Source of the DNA: Companilactobacillus jidongensis | Lineage (GTDB): Bacteria; Bacillota; Bacilli; Lactobacillales; Lactobacillaceae | Direction of reading: 5' to 3' | Assembly: GCF_003946575.1 (NCBI RefSeq) | Contig: NZ_RHOP01000011.1 | Location: 1-64,000 of the forward strand | Length of the DNA: 64,000 nucleotides | Shown here: one piece after another, positions 36,530 through 43,633 of the stretch | How the letters are laid out: every line of letters starts with the position of its first letter | Numbering within the stretch: the first letter of the stretch is position 1 | Made by a program: the position numbers and the translations under genes | Notes under the pieces: generated by a model | Databases searched by the model: none | What the model was told of the DNA's origin: nothing | The model's input: the letters and a program-made list of their open reading frames with translations, nothing else

Positions 36530-37493
36530 ATTGAGTATTGTTGTGCCTTGTTACAATGAAGAAGAGGTACTCCATGAGACGACCAAAGAATTAACCAGAA
36601 TAGTTACTAACTTGATCAAGTCAGAGAAGATTTCTTCGAACAGTAAAATTGTTTTTGTGGATGATGGTAGTAAGGATCATACTTGGAATTTAATTGATGA
36701 GTTTTCCAAAGAAAATGAGATTGTTAGTGGTGTCAAATTGAGCCGTAATTTTGGCCATCAAGGAGCGTTATTGGCTGGTGTTACAGCTGCTTCAAAGGAT
36801 TCGGATGCAGTTGTTACAATTGATTCTGATTTACAAGATGATGTGAATGCTATTCCAAAGATGGTCGATTCATTCATCGCCGGTTCAGAAGTTGTCTATG
36901 GTGTTCGTAACAATCGTGATACCGATAGTGCTTTTAAACGTAATACGGCTGAGATGTTTTACAAGTTTATGGGATGGTTAGGTGTTAAGTTAGTGCCTGA
37001 CTCCGCAGATTTCCGCTTAATGAGTAAACGTGCTTGTGAGGTGTTACTGAGTTACAAAGAGACTAATTTGTTTTTACGTGGAATCGTGCCATTAGTTGGT
37101 TTCAAATCTGACAAAGTGTATTATGCTAGAAAAGAACGTTTTGCCGGTGAATCAAAGTACCCATTGCGGAAGATGATCAGGTTTGCTTTGGATGGAATTA
37201 CATCGTTCTCAATCGTGCCAATAAAAATGATTATGGGATTAGGATTCTGCATTGTTTTGATCAGTATTTTTTTGTTGATCTATACATTGATACAGAAGAT
37301 AAATGGACATGTTGTATCCGGATGGTCATCAATGATGATATCGATTTGGGCACTAGGTGGCGTTCAACTGATCTGTATCAGTGTCATTGGGGAATATGTT
37401 GGTAAAATATTCAACGAAGTAAAGCATCGTCCAAGATTTACCATTGAACGTGATGTTTATACCGAAAAGACTTTAAAAGAAGAGGAAAAATAA
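36522..37493 (+). CDS. GtrB/CsbB-type undecaprenyl-phosphate glycosyltransferase
   Basis: 323 residues. GT2 (GT-A fold) catalytic domain at about 1-230 with IVVPCYNEEEVL, FVDDGSKDHTW, LSRNFGHQGALLAG, TIDSDLQDD and the DFRLMSKRA/RGIVPLVGF segments, then two C-terminal membrane helices (about 235-300) with the GEYVGKIFNEVKHRPRF end. This is the GtrB/CsbB/DPM1 layout: a nucleotide sugar is moved to undecaprenyl phosphate on the inner face. The start codon lies within the end of the preceding GT-C gene, showing translational coupling. CsbB in B. subtilis works with YfhO; the YfhO-like protein at 19224 is an alternative partner. Confidence 0.88.
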   Translation: MFKLSIVVPCYNEEEVLHETTKELTRIVTNLIKSEKISSNSKIVFVDDGSKDHTWNLIDEFSKENEIVSGVKLSRNFGHQGALLAGVTAASKDSDAVVTIDSDLQDDVNAIPKMVDSFIAGSEVVYGVRNNRDTDSAFKRNTAEMFYKFMGWLGVKLVPDSADFRLMSKRACEVLLSYKETNLFLRGIVPLVGFKSDKVYYARKERFAGESKYPLRKMIRFALDGITSFSIVPIKMIMGLGFCIVLISIFLLIYTLIQKINGHVVSGWSSMMISIWALGGVQLICISVIGEYVGKIFNEVKHRPRFTIERDVYTEKTLKEEEK

Positions 37494-37495
37494 TT

Positions 37496-37927
37496 ATGAA
37501 TCAAACACAAAAGAAAGCCATGCTTTATGGTAATTTGATCAATAACTCTGTTCAAACCATTCAAGATGAACAAGATAAATTGAATCCTGAATTTGACAAG
37601 CTGCGTAATGCACTAGACCGTGACCAAGTAGAAAAAATTGATGCTGTTGAATACACAAAAATCATGCATGATTTCAAACATGGAACAGATGCATACGCTG
37701 ATATTTTAAGTAAATTTGAAAAGGCTAAAGCACCTGCAAGATTCATGGGAACACACATGTCATTAGTAAGTTCATTTAAAAAATACGTTGAAGCTTGTCA
37801 AGAAATGACAGATAGTATTAATGAAGATCAAACAATTGATCGTAAAAAGTTCAATGAAGCAGAACAGATCCAAGATGAAAATATGGATAAGTTCTCTAAG
37901 TATATTCAGAAGATGACACAAATCTAA
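37496..37927 (+). CDS. Uncharacterised helical protein, YlbF-like size and charge
   Basis: 143 residues, strongly charged, no signal peptide or membrane segment, predicted to be almost all alpha-helix (LRNALDRDQVEKIDAVEYTKIMHDFKHG and KYVEACQEMTDSINEDQ heptad-like stretches). I do not recognise a family with certainty; composition and size recall YlbF/YmcA-type helical proteins. It starts 2 bases after the GtrB gene, and its stop overlaps the sprT start by one base, so it belongs to the same transcript. Confidence 0.55.
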   Translation: MNQTQKKAMLYGNLINNSVQTIQDEQDKLNPEFDKLRNALDRDQVEKIDAVEYTKIMHDFKHGTDAYADILSKFEKAKAPARFMGTHMSLVSSFKKYVEACQEMTDSINEDQTIDRKKFNEAEQIQDENMDKFSKYIQKMTQI

Positions 37928-38391
37928 TGACTGATGAAGAATTAACAATTCTGATCAAAAAGGTTTCCCAAGAAAATTTTGGGAAACCTTTTGTTCATCA
38001 AGCCTTCTTTAATAATCGTTTACGAACGACCGGTGGAAGATTTCATCTGAAGGATCGGCATATTGATATTAATCCCAAAATTTATCAAGCGTATGGAATA
38101 GACACATTGATAGGTGTAATCAAACATGAATTATGCCACTATCATTTATACAATTCAGGAATGCCTTCACAACATAAGAATCGTGAATTCAAAGTGTTAC
38201 TGGCACAAGTAGGTGGTTTAAGATTTGCTCCAGCAATGAATAATTCTAATCAGCATAAGATATTGCATGTCTATGAATGTAACAATTGCCATACCATTTA
38301 TCAAAGGGTTCGTAAGATAAATACTAGAAGATATGTCTGTGGCAAATGTCATGGCAAACTAAAATTTATAAAAAATATAGTGTCTGAGTAA
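37927..38391 (+). CDS. sprT: SprT-like zinc metalloprotein
   Basis: 154 residues. The zinc-protease motif HELCHYHLY (HExxH) is at about 65-73, preceded by the SprT-typical FFNNRLRTTGGRFHLKDRHIDINPKIY. The C terminus is a zinc ribbon, YECNNCHTIYQRVRKINTRRYVCGKCHGKLKF with four cysteines. Bacterial SprT proteins are small cytoplasmic relatives of the SPRTN DNA-protein crosslink protease; the bacterial function is not settled. Start codon overlaps the previous stop (TAATG). Confidence 0.9.
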   Translation: MTDEELTILIKKVSQENFGKPFVHQAFFNNRLRTTGGRFHLKDRHIDINPKIYQAYGIDTLIGVIKHELCHYHLYNSGMPSQHKNREFKVLLAQVGGLRFAPAMNNSNQHKILHVYECNNCHTIYQRVRKINTRRYVCGKCHGKLKFIKNIVSE

Positions 38392-38409
38392 TATTTATTA
38401 AACAACTAC

Positions 38410-38438
38410 TTGTAATTGAATTTAATGAAATGTAGAAT
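38410..38438 (+). promoter_or_regulatory. Promoter of tRNA-Leu
   Basis: -35 TTGTAA at 38410-38415, 17-base spacer, -10 TAGAAT at 38433-38438, about 20 bases before the tRNA. Confidence 0.62.
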
Positions 38439-38458
38439 ATTACTTGTACGTCAGCAAT

Positions 38459-38544
38459 GCGGGTATGGCGGAATTGGCAGACGCGCAAGACTAAGGATCT
38501 TGTGGAGAATTATCTCCGTGGAAGTTCGAATCTTCTTACCCGCA
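38459..38544 (+). tRNA. tRNA-Leu (anticodon AAG)
   Basis: 86-base class II tRNA with acceptor arms GCGGGTA/TACCCGC, anticodon stem CAAGA/TCTTG with loop CTAAGGA giving AAG, long variable arm GGAGAATTATCTCC, and T-arm GAAGTTCGAATCTTC. CCA is not encoded. Confidence 0.95.
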
Positions 38545-38554
38545 TAAATATCAA

Positions 38555-38589
38555 AAATAGAAATGCTTAATTGCATTTCTATTTTTTTG
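38555..38589 (+). terminator. Terminator after tRNA-Leu
   Basis: Stem AAATAGAAATGC/GCATTTCTATTT with loop TTAATT and a seven-T run. The 210 bases that follow up to the SLAP gene are very AT-rich; I see no gene there. Confidence 0.92.
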
Positions 38590-38801
38590 TTCTCTAAAAA
38601 GTAAAATTATTTACTTTGACCACTAAAATTGGTTCTTTAAAAACTCAATAATAAGTTGATTTATGTTCAAAAATAGTCTACAAAATGTACAATAATTATA
38701 ATTTTAAAACTAAAATTTAATTTTTTGTATGCAAATCTTTTGTATTTTGATATTAATTCGAATAAACTCGGCTGTAATCTAAGATAAAGGAAGACAGAAA
38801 A

Positions 38802-39314
38802 ATGAAAAAGAAAACTATTATCGCAGTGATAGTATCTTTGCTTCTCCTTGGATTTTCTACAATGAATTACAGTAGCGTTAAAGCAGAATCGGTCACTAGT
38901 GCTGGGTATTATGCAGAAATCAGTGCTGATCCCGGAGAGTTATATAGTTCAACTGGTAGTAATTTACATGAGACTTTACCATACAAGAGTACTTGGAAAA
39001 TCGGTCATATTATTAGTGAATCAAACAATACACAATTATATCGTGTAGGTTCTGACGAATACTTAAGTTCACAACAAAGTTTTTTGTATCAAAAACGCCC
39101 TGAAGTAATTGGTGTTTCTGATGCAAGTGGACAAGTACCGGTTTATAATCACAATTTTGTAGAGAGCTCCGAAGTGGCTCTTAAGTCCAATACATATTGG
39201 TATTCAGATACGGTTATTTATACTTCATCAGGTATGCCATTTGCCAGAGTTGCTTCAGATGAATATGTGCCATTTTATGAAGTAACTTCGGAGAGTTTCA
39301 CACAAGTATTCTAG
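38802..39314 (+). CDS. Small secreted SLAP-domain protein, copy 1
   Basis: 170 residues. Signal peptide of about 29 residues (MKKKTIIAVIVSLLLLG ... VKA), then two SLAP repeats: about 35-95 (ELYSSTGSNLHETLPYKSTW ... YRVGSDEYLSSQQSF) and about 100-165 (PVYNHNFVESSEVALKSNTYW ... FARVASDEYVPFYEV). SLAP modules bind the wall, and nothing else is present, so it is essentially a secreted anchor module. It is a paralogue of the product at 42760: both share the FLYxKRPE and VYNHNF segments and end in WYSDTxIYT with xRVAxDxYV. The two copies flank the histidine kinase/regulator genes. AAAGGAAG precedes the ATG. Confidence 0.82.
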   Translation: MKKKTIIAVIVSLLLLGFSTMNYSSVKAESVTSAGYYAEISADPGELYSSTGSNLHETLPYKSTWKIGHIISESNNTQLYRVGSDEYLSSQQSFLYQKRPEVIGVSDASGQVPVYNHNFVESSEVALKSNTYWYSDTVIYTSSGMPFARVASDEYVPFYEVTSESFTQVF

Positions 39315-39318
39315 CGAC

Positions 39319-39356
39319 AAAAAAGACACAGTAGTTTTCTACTGTGCCATTTTTCG
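39319..39356. terminator. Convergent terminator (SLAP copy 1 / LytTR gene)
   Basis: Stem GACACAGTAG/CTACTGTGCC-type arms with one mismatch and A/T runs on both sides. Confidence 0.82.
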
Positions 39357-40088
39357 TTTGAGACCTGGTAATTTTCTTCTAGATACCTCACAGCTTGAGC
39401 CATCGTTAAAGTAAATCATTTTGTTAAGAGAGTCTATCGAGTGTATATTGTCTAAGTTTACTAGGATACTCTTATGGGCACGATATAAATTAGTGAACTC
39501 TTCTTCAATCGAGTTTAAATTGCCACGAAATTCAGTTATTTCAGTAAGACTGTGAAGGAATACTTTGTGAGAACTAGATGAAGTTTCAAGATAATTAATA
39601 TTTGAGACGTCGATTGTATAATCTCTAGAGCCTAAACTGTAATGGAACATTTTTTTACGCTGAGATTTTAATTCATGAAGCCTTTGAAAGGTCAGATCCA
39701 AATCTTTATATAGTGATTCGTTCATGGATTTGATCCCGTCTTCTTTGCGAATATAGTCAAGAGGTTCAATTTTTCTTTTAAACGTTAAATAAGCTAACTC
39801 TTCATGGGTAGTAATAAAAACAATTTTTGCTGTAGCATCATTCTTACGAATTTCTTCGGCTAGATCAATACCTTTTGTTTGTGAATCTGCAAACTCAATG
39901 TCTATTAAATAAAACATATCATTGTTATCACTACGATATTTAATATAGTTTTCGAATTCGGTGGGATTTCCGGTGGAGATAACAATCCGCATATCGTGTT
40001 CAGGGTGATCTTTCATGTAATTTTTAAAAATCAATCTGTACACATCGATCAATTCAAGGTTATCTTCACATATAGCAACGTTTAACAA
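39339..40088 (-). CDS. LytTR-family response regulator (AgrA/ComE-like)
   Basis: 249 residues. Receiver domain at about 1-130 with the acidic pair Glu8-Asp9 (CEDN), phospho-acceptor Asp63 (FYLIDIEF), Thr of VFITTHEE and a Lys in the RKEDGI segment. LytTR DNA-binding domain at about 145-248 (IDVSNINYLETSSSSHKV, FRGNLNSIEEEF, AHKSILVNLDNI, SRRKLPGLKR). Members bind paired 9-14 base direct repeats about two helical turns apart; such a pair is present at 41453-41488 before the kinase gene. It lies 3 bases after the kinase stop, so both form one operon. Target genes probably include its own operon and perhaps the SLAP genes (inference). Confidence 0.9.
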   Translation of the reverse strand: MLNVAICEDNLELIDVYRLIFKNYMKDHPEHDMRIVISTGNPTEFENYIKYRSDNNDMFYLIDIEFADSQTKGIDLAEEIRKNDATAKIVFITTHEELAYLTFKRKIEPLDYIRKEDGIKSMNESLYKDLDLTFQRLHELKSQRKKMFHYSLGSRDYTIDVSNINYLETSSSSHKVFLHSLTEITEFRGNLNSIEEEFTNLYRAHKSILVNLDNIHSIDSLNKMIYFNDGSSCEVSRRKLPGLKRKMAQ

Positions 40089-40091
40089 AAT

Positions 40092-41408
40092 CTAATTCTC
40101 CTTTTCAATCGTTAAAATGACGGTAAATTCATCATTTTCAAACTTGGTATTTAAAAAGAAATTTGGCTTTTTATTTACTAGTTCTTGCACATTGGCCAGG
40201 CCAATACCATTGTGATTTTCTTTGGTGGAAAAACCGTTTGTAAAAATTTTATTTATGTCAACTTTTGTATTGGGGGCAGTATTGTTATTAACAATAAATT
40301 CAGTTGCATATTTGTCATCTATCAGAGCAAAATTTAGAGTAGGTTCGGCACCTTTACGACAAGCTTCAATGGCATTGTCGAATAGAATTCCTAATATTCT
40401 CGTGATAGAAACAGAATAGCTGCGAGCAATTCTTATATTAGGATCGACTTCAGTAGTTACTTTGATTCCCAGATTTTTTGCCGTTATCATTTTACTGATA
40501 ATGATGCCTCGAACCAATTCATCTTGTATTTTAAATAGATTGGGGTTATTCAACTTAGGAACGTCGTTTATATCCATGCTTGAGTCCTTTAGTAGATCTT
40601 TGACCTTTTCTCCAGCGTATTTGTCGTCATCGTTCTCTAACAAAACAGACAGTGACAAAAGCAGATTCTTGTAATCATGTTTAAATTTTCGCATCTCATC
40701 ATAATTATCTTCGAGTTCTTTAATGTAGAGGTTACTCTCTTTAATCTTTTCTAATTCTCGGATGGCTTGTTGCTGTTTGATGTATCCAGCAATATAGTAC
40801 AAAGTTCCGAGAAAAATGAAAATAAATATGATTACAGTTAAAACAATATTAGTTCGCATATACTCTAATTGAACGTTTAATATTCGAGATATCGTTGTAA
40901 AGGCTGTGAAGCCAACTAATAGAATAAGCATTGATGAAGTAATGATAGTAATGATGATTGGATCGTTAAAATTGATGTATTGGCTAAGTCTGCGAACCAG
41001 ATAAATGCCCATGTATGTAATAAATAGTGCAAATACGTAATTAAGAATTATGTTGCAAGCTAATGACTCAATGAATTGATTGTGATAATTGAATAAATTT
41101 ACGGAAATTATCCAAGCAAGGCTTTGCGAAAAAGCATTGGTAAACAGCCCGATTAGTAACCAAAGAATTCGATTAGTCCAATTGGGCTTATAATGTCGAA
41201 ATAATAAAAAATAAGAAATGATAAGCAAGGGAATCCCCATACCATCATGATATATGTCAATAAAGCTAAATGTGATACTAGCCACAATGGCCAGTATCAC
41301 ATTTGACTTTAATCTTATTTGTGGGATTATAATGAATACTAATAAGAAAAAAAGCATATTATTTATAAAATCCATTATTTGATACGATGTTGTGTTTAAA
41401 TAAATCAT
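40092..41408 (-). CDS. Peptide-sensing type histidine kinase (AgrC/ComD-like)
   Basis: 438 residues. Six to seven membrane helices at about 10-215, no large outside domain, as in kinases that sense peptide pheromones. Cytoplasmic part: coiled linker, H-box with His244 (KHDYKNLLLSLSVLL), N-box with Asn345 (ILFDNAIEACRKG) and G-box (NGIGLANVQEL), the HPK10 pattern. It phosphorylates the LytTR regulator encoded next to it. No agrB/agrD-like or clear double-glycine pheromone gene was found within the window, so the signal is unknown. The start is at 41408 and the promoter region holds the direct repeats described separately. Confidence 0.9.
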   Translation of the reverse strand: MIYLNTTSYQIMDFINNMLFFLLVFIIIPQIRLKSNVILAIVASITFSFIDIYHDGMGIPLLIISYFLLFRHYKPNWTNRILWLLIGLFTNAFSQSLAWIISVNLFNYHNQFIESLACNIILNYVFALFITYMGIYLVRRLSQYINFNDPIIITIITSSMLILLVGFTAFTTISRILNVQLEYMRTNIVLTVIIFIFIFLGTLYYIAGYIKQQQAIRELEKIKESNLYIKELEDNYDEMRKFKHDYKNLLLSLSVLLENDDDKYAGEKVKDLLKDSSMDINDVPKLNNPNLFKIQDELVRGIIISKMITAKNLGIKVTTEVDPNIRIARSYSVSITRILGILFDNAIEACRKGAEPTLNFALIDDKYATEFIVNNNTAPNTKVDINKIFTNGFSTKENHNGIGLANVQELVNKKPNFFLNTKFENDEFTVILTIEKEN

Positions 41409-41452
41409 TATATGATATTCTCTGCTTATTTATATGTAAATGGGTTGTAAAA

Positions 41453-41488
41453 AAAATCTAAAATTATGATTAATAAAATCTAAAATTA
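41453..41488. promoter_or_regulatory. Paired direct repeats, likely LytTR binding site
   Basis: AAAATCTAAAATTA occurs exactly twice, at 41453-41466 and 41475-41488, 22 bases apart (two helical turns), between the divergent kinase and Rgg-like genes. On the minus strand a -10-like TATAAA at 41429-41434 stands about 18 bases from the proximal repeat, and no good -35 is present, the layout expected of a LytTR-activated promoter. GTTGTAAA also repeats at 41444 and 41494. Confidence 0.7.
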
Positions 41489-41628
41489 CCCCCGTTGTAA
41501 ATCATTTCATGTACTTGAATATTAACATAATATAGGTAGTAAAAAACTTGATAAGCATAAAAGGACTATTTAATATCCTGTGTGGTATTATTAATAGTAA
41601 TATCATCTCAATAATAGGAGTGAGAAGA

Positions 41629-42462
41629 ATGTTTCTAGGATCAGTTATTTATGACAAGAGAAGAAGTATGCATCTAACTCAGACAGAATTAGCAGCAGAT
41701 GTTTGTACTCAAAATACGATAAGTAAGATTGAAAAACACAATATTTCTCCAACAGTAAATATTCTTACTAAGTTATGTTTGAAGCTAGAATTGAGCTTAA
41801 ATGATGTATTCAGTGACTTTTCAAGTAATTCTACGTCAGAAGAGGAAAGTATTCTTGATGCATTGGAGAAGGATCTCTTACTAGATAATACAGACGATAT
41901 TTCTGAAAAATTGTCTATGTTGCATAGTAAATTAAGTGACGTTGATTTAAAACAAGTGAACTTGATCAAAGGTGCACTTGAATATAACAACGCAGATTAT
42001 GATAATTCGTTGTTCACATTGGATAAAGTACTCCAATTAACTAAGTCAGATGTTTATGATATTTATACTCTATTAACTTATTTATATAAGGGTATGAATT
42101 ATATGAAACAAGGACATAAGGATCGTGCACAATATTATTTTGAAATGATAGAAAGTGCTACCAAAGAAAATCTTCAAATTGCGAATGCAAATGAAATTGA
42201 ATTGATCTATATCTGCAAATCACTAGCAGGAGCTTACATTGAGTTAAAAATTTTTGATAAAGCATGGGAATATTGTATTAAGGGAATTGAGTTAGCAAAG
42301 GGAAAACATACGACCTATTTTGTGGACTCACTAAATTACTATGCTTCAGAATCAATCGAAAATGATGAGAGTAAGAGCCAGGAATACCGTGAATTAAGGG
42401 ATGCAGCTTATTACTTTGCTAAGTTTACTAATGATACAAAATTATTAGATAAAATGGTTTAA
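41629..42462 (+). CDS. Rgg/MutR-like regulator (XRE HTH plus TPR)
   Basis: 277 residues. N-terminal XRE helix-turn-helix at about 1-60 (SVIYDKRRSMHLTQTELAADVCTQNTISKIEKHNISPTVNILTKLCLKLEL region), followed by a helical TPR-type domain to the end (GALEYNNADYDNSLFTLDKVLQL, YKGMNYMKQGHKDRAQYYFEMIE, AYIELKIFDKAWEYCIKGIEL). This is the plan of Rgg/PlcR/PrgX regulators that bind short imported peptides. The start at 41629 follows ATAGGAGTGAG; a TTG start at 41548 would add a hydrophobic stretch and is unlikely. It is divergent from the kinase operon and upstream of a SLAP gene, its probable target. Confidence 0.85.
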   Translation: MFLGSVIYDKRRSMHLTQTELAADVCTQNTISKIEKHNISPTVNILTKLCLKLELSLNDVFSDFSSNSTSEEESILDALEKDLLLDNTDDISEKLSMLHSKLSDVDLKQVNLIKGALEYNNADYDNSLFTLDKVLQLTKSDVYDIYTLLTYLYKGMNYMKQGHKDRAQYYFEMIESATKENLQIANANEIELIYICKSLAGAYIELKIFDKAWEYCIKGIELAKGKHTTYFVDSLNYYASESIENDESKSQEYRELRDAAYYFAKFTNDTKLLDKMV

Positions 42463-42475
42463 ACATGCAATGAAC

Positions 42476-42526
42476 AAAAAGGAACATAAAACCGAGCTAG
42501 ATAACTCGATTTTATGTTCCTTTTTG
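42476..42526. terminator. Terminator after the Rgg-like gene
   Basis: Long stem AAAGGAACATAAAA/TTTTATGTTCCTTT extended by CGAG/CTCG, with T-run. The symmetric A-run would allow action on the other strand too. Confidence 0.9.
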
Positions 42527-42666
42527 TTTTTAACGCAAAATATCAAAATAATTATAACAATAAATAGACCATATGTATTGATATTGTTTACTAAATTTTG
42601 TAATATAAGGTTAGCAATAATATTGGACGAACTGCCAATTCGATCAAGTTGTTGTGTGTGTTGTGA

Positions 42667-42751
42667 TTTTAGTTCTATGCCAGTAGGACTTTTTGTGTAC
42701 TTTAATTTGTGTATATTTTTATCTAAAAAACAAAAATCTATTTATACGAGG
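42667..42751 (+). repeat. Leader repeat, copy A (before SLAP copy 2)
   Basis: Segment from TTTTAGTTCTATGCCAGTA through TTTAATTTGTGT to TATACGAGG, which supplies the ribosome binding site of the SLAP gene. A degenerate second copy lies after that gene at 43338-43400. Confidence 0.72.
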
Positions 42752-42759
42752 AAAATATT

Positions 42760-43266
42760 ATGAAAAAAAATGCGATTGCTTTATTAGCTATGGCCTTATT
42801 GAGTACTGGAGCAGCTGTTGTGCCAGCAACTACCGCTCAAGCACAAAGTGTTAGTTCAAGTTACAAGGTTCAAGTCGACTCAGATTCAGCTAATTTGTAC
42901 AATGCTTCAGGGGATGCCACAGATTCAACATTGCCTAACAACAGTACATGGTCAGTAAGTAATATCAGAACTATTGATGGTAAAGATTATTATCAAGTAG
43001 CAGCCAATGATTACGTAAGTTCTCAAGATAGTTTTCTATACAAAAAACGCCCAGAAACAATAAAAGTAGCCGAAGATCACGAGGTCTCCGTCTACAATCA
43101 TAATTTCCAGGAAAATAGTAAAATCAAGTTAGCAGCAGGTAGCAAATGGTATTCAGATACTGCTATTTATACTCATGCAGGTATCCCATTTGTACGTGTG
43201 GCACCAGATATGTATGTTTCAATGGTTGATGTAATTCAACAATCATTTACTTCATCTATTAACTAA
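42760..43266 (+). CDS. Small secreted SLAP-domain protein, copy 2
   Basis: 168 residues. Signal peptide of about 29 residues ending AQA, then two SLAP repeats at about 35-95 (NLYNASGDATDSTLPNNSTW ... YYQVAANDYVSSQDSF) and about 100-160 (VSVYNHNFQENSKIKLAAGSKW ... FVRVAPDMYVSMVDV). Paralogue of the product at 38802. Being downstream of the Rgg-like gene, in the same direction and with its own leader, it is a plausible Rgg target. CGAGGAAAA precedes the ATG. Its role beyond wall attachment is unknown. Confidence 0.82.
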   Translation: MKKNAIALLAMALLSTGAAVVPATTAQAQSVSSSYKVQVDSDSANLYNASGDATDSTLPNNSTWSVSNIRTIDGKDYYQVAANDYVSSQDSFLYKKRPETIKVAEDHEVSVYNHNFQENSKIKLAAGSKWYSDTAIYTHAGIPFVRVAPDMYVSMVDVIQQSFTSSIN

Positions 43267-43292
43267 TTAAGACTTTTATATTGTGTGTGTTT

Positions 43293-43328
43293 GAATCTTC
43301 TCAGTGCCAGCTGTGAAGATTCTTTTTA
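43293..43328 (+). terminator. Terminator after SLAP copy 2
   Basis: Stem GAATCTTC/GAAGATTC with inner pairing and a TTTTT run. Confidence 0.78.
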
Positions 43329-43337
43329 GTTCTTTCG

Positions 43338-43400
43338 CTTTAGCTCTATGCCAGTAGAACTTTCTGCAATTTTTTAATTTGTGTGTTTATCTATACGAGG
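43338..43400 (+). repeat. Leader repeat, copy B (after SLAP copy 2)
   Basis: CTTTAGCTCTATGCCAGTA, TTTAATTTGTGTGT and TATCTATACGAGG repeat the leader of the SLAP gene with small changes and deletions, but no gene follows it. It looks like the remains of a second gene copy or of a duplication that was later resolved. Confidence 0.65.
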
Positions 43401-43447
43401 TATCTATCTTTAATACAATTTATATAATACTATCAATTGGTCGCTAA

Positions 43448-43492
43448 TTTGATTCACATTTTGTAAGAGAGTTTTTCCAAATGTGAATCAAA
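43448..43492. repeat. Perfect 14-base inverted repeat before the sulfotransferase-like gene
   Basis: TTTGATTCACATTT (43448-43461) and AAATGTGAATCAAA (43479-43492) with a 17-base loop. No T-run follows on either strand, so it is not a terminator. It may be an operator or an mRNA leader stem. Confidence 0.7.
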
Positions 43493-43633
43493 ATTGAAAT
43501 TACTGGATTAAGAGCTGAATATAAGAATTTCTTAGAAAACTCATAAATGATTGTCAGTACTTAATTAAGTTCATATATTATCCTTGAAGAGGAACGGGAA
43601 AGTCCTATATTTCAATGAGAGGGAGTATGGCAA

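Noticed and set aside
41548-41628. N-terminal extension of the Rgg-like protein from TTG, hydrophobic, or a short pheromone-like frame in this leader
   Set aside because: No ribosome binding site at a useful distance; the ATG at 41629 has a good one. Alternative frames here give only about ten codons.
42470-42763. 97-codon frame after the Rgg-like gene
   Set aside because: Its first part is the terminator hairpin and the rest is the leader of the SLAP gene; base composition is non-coding.
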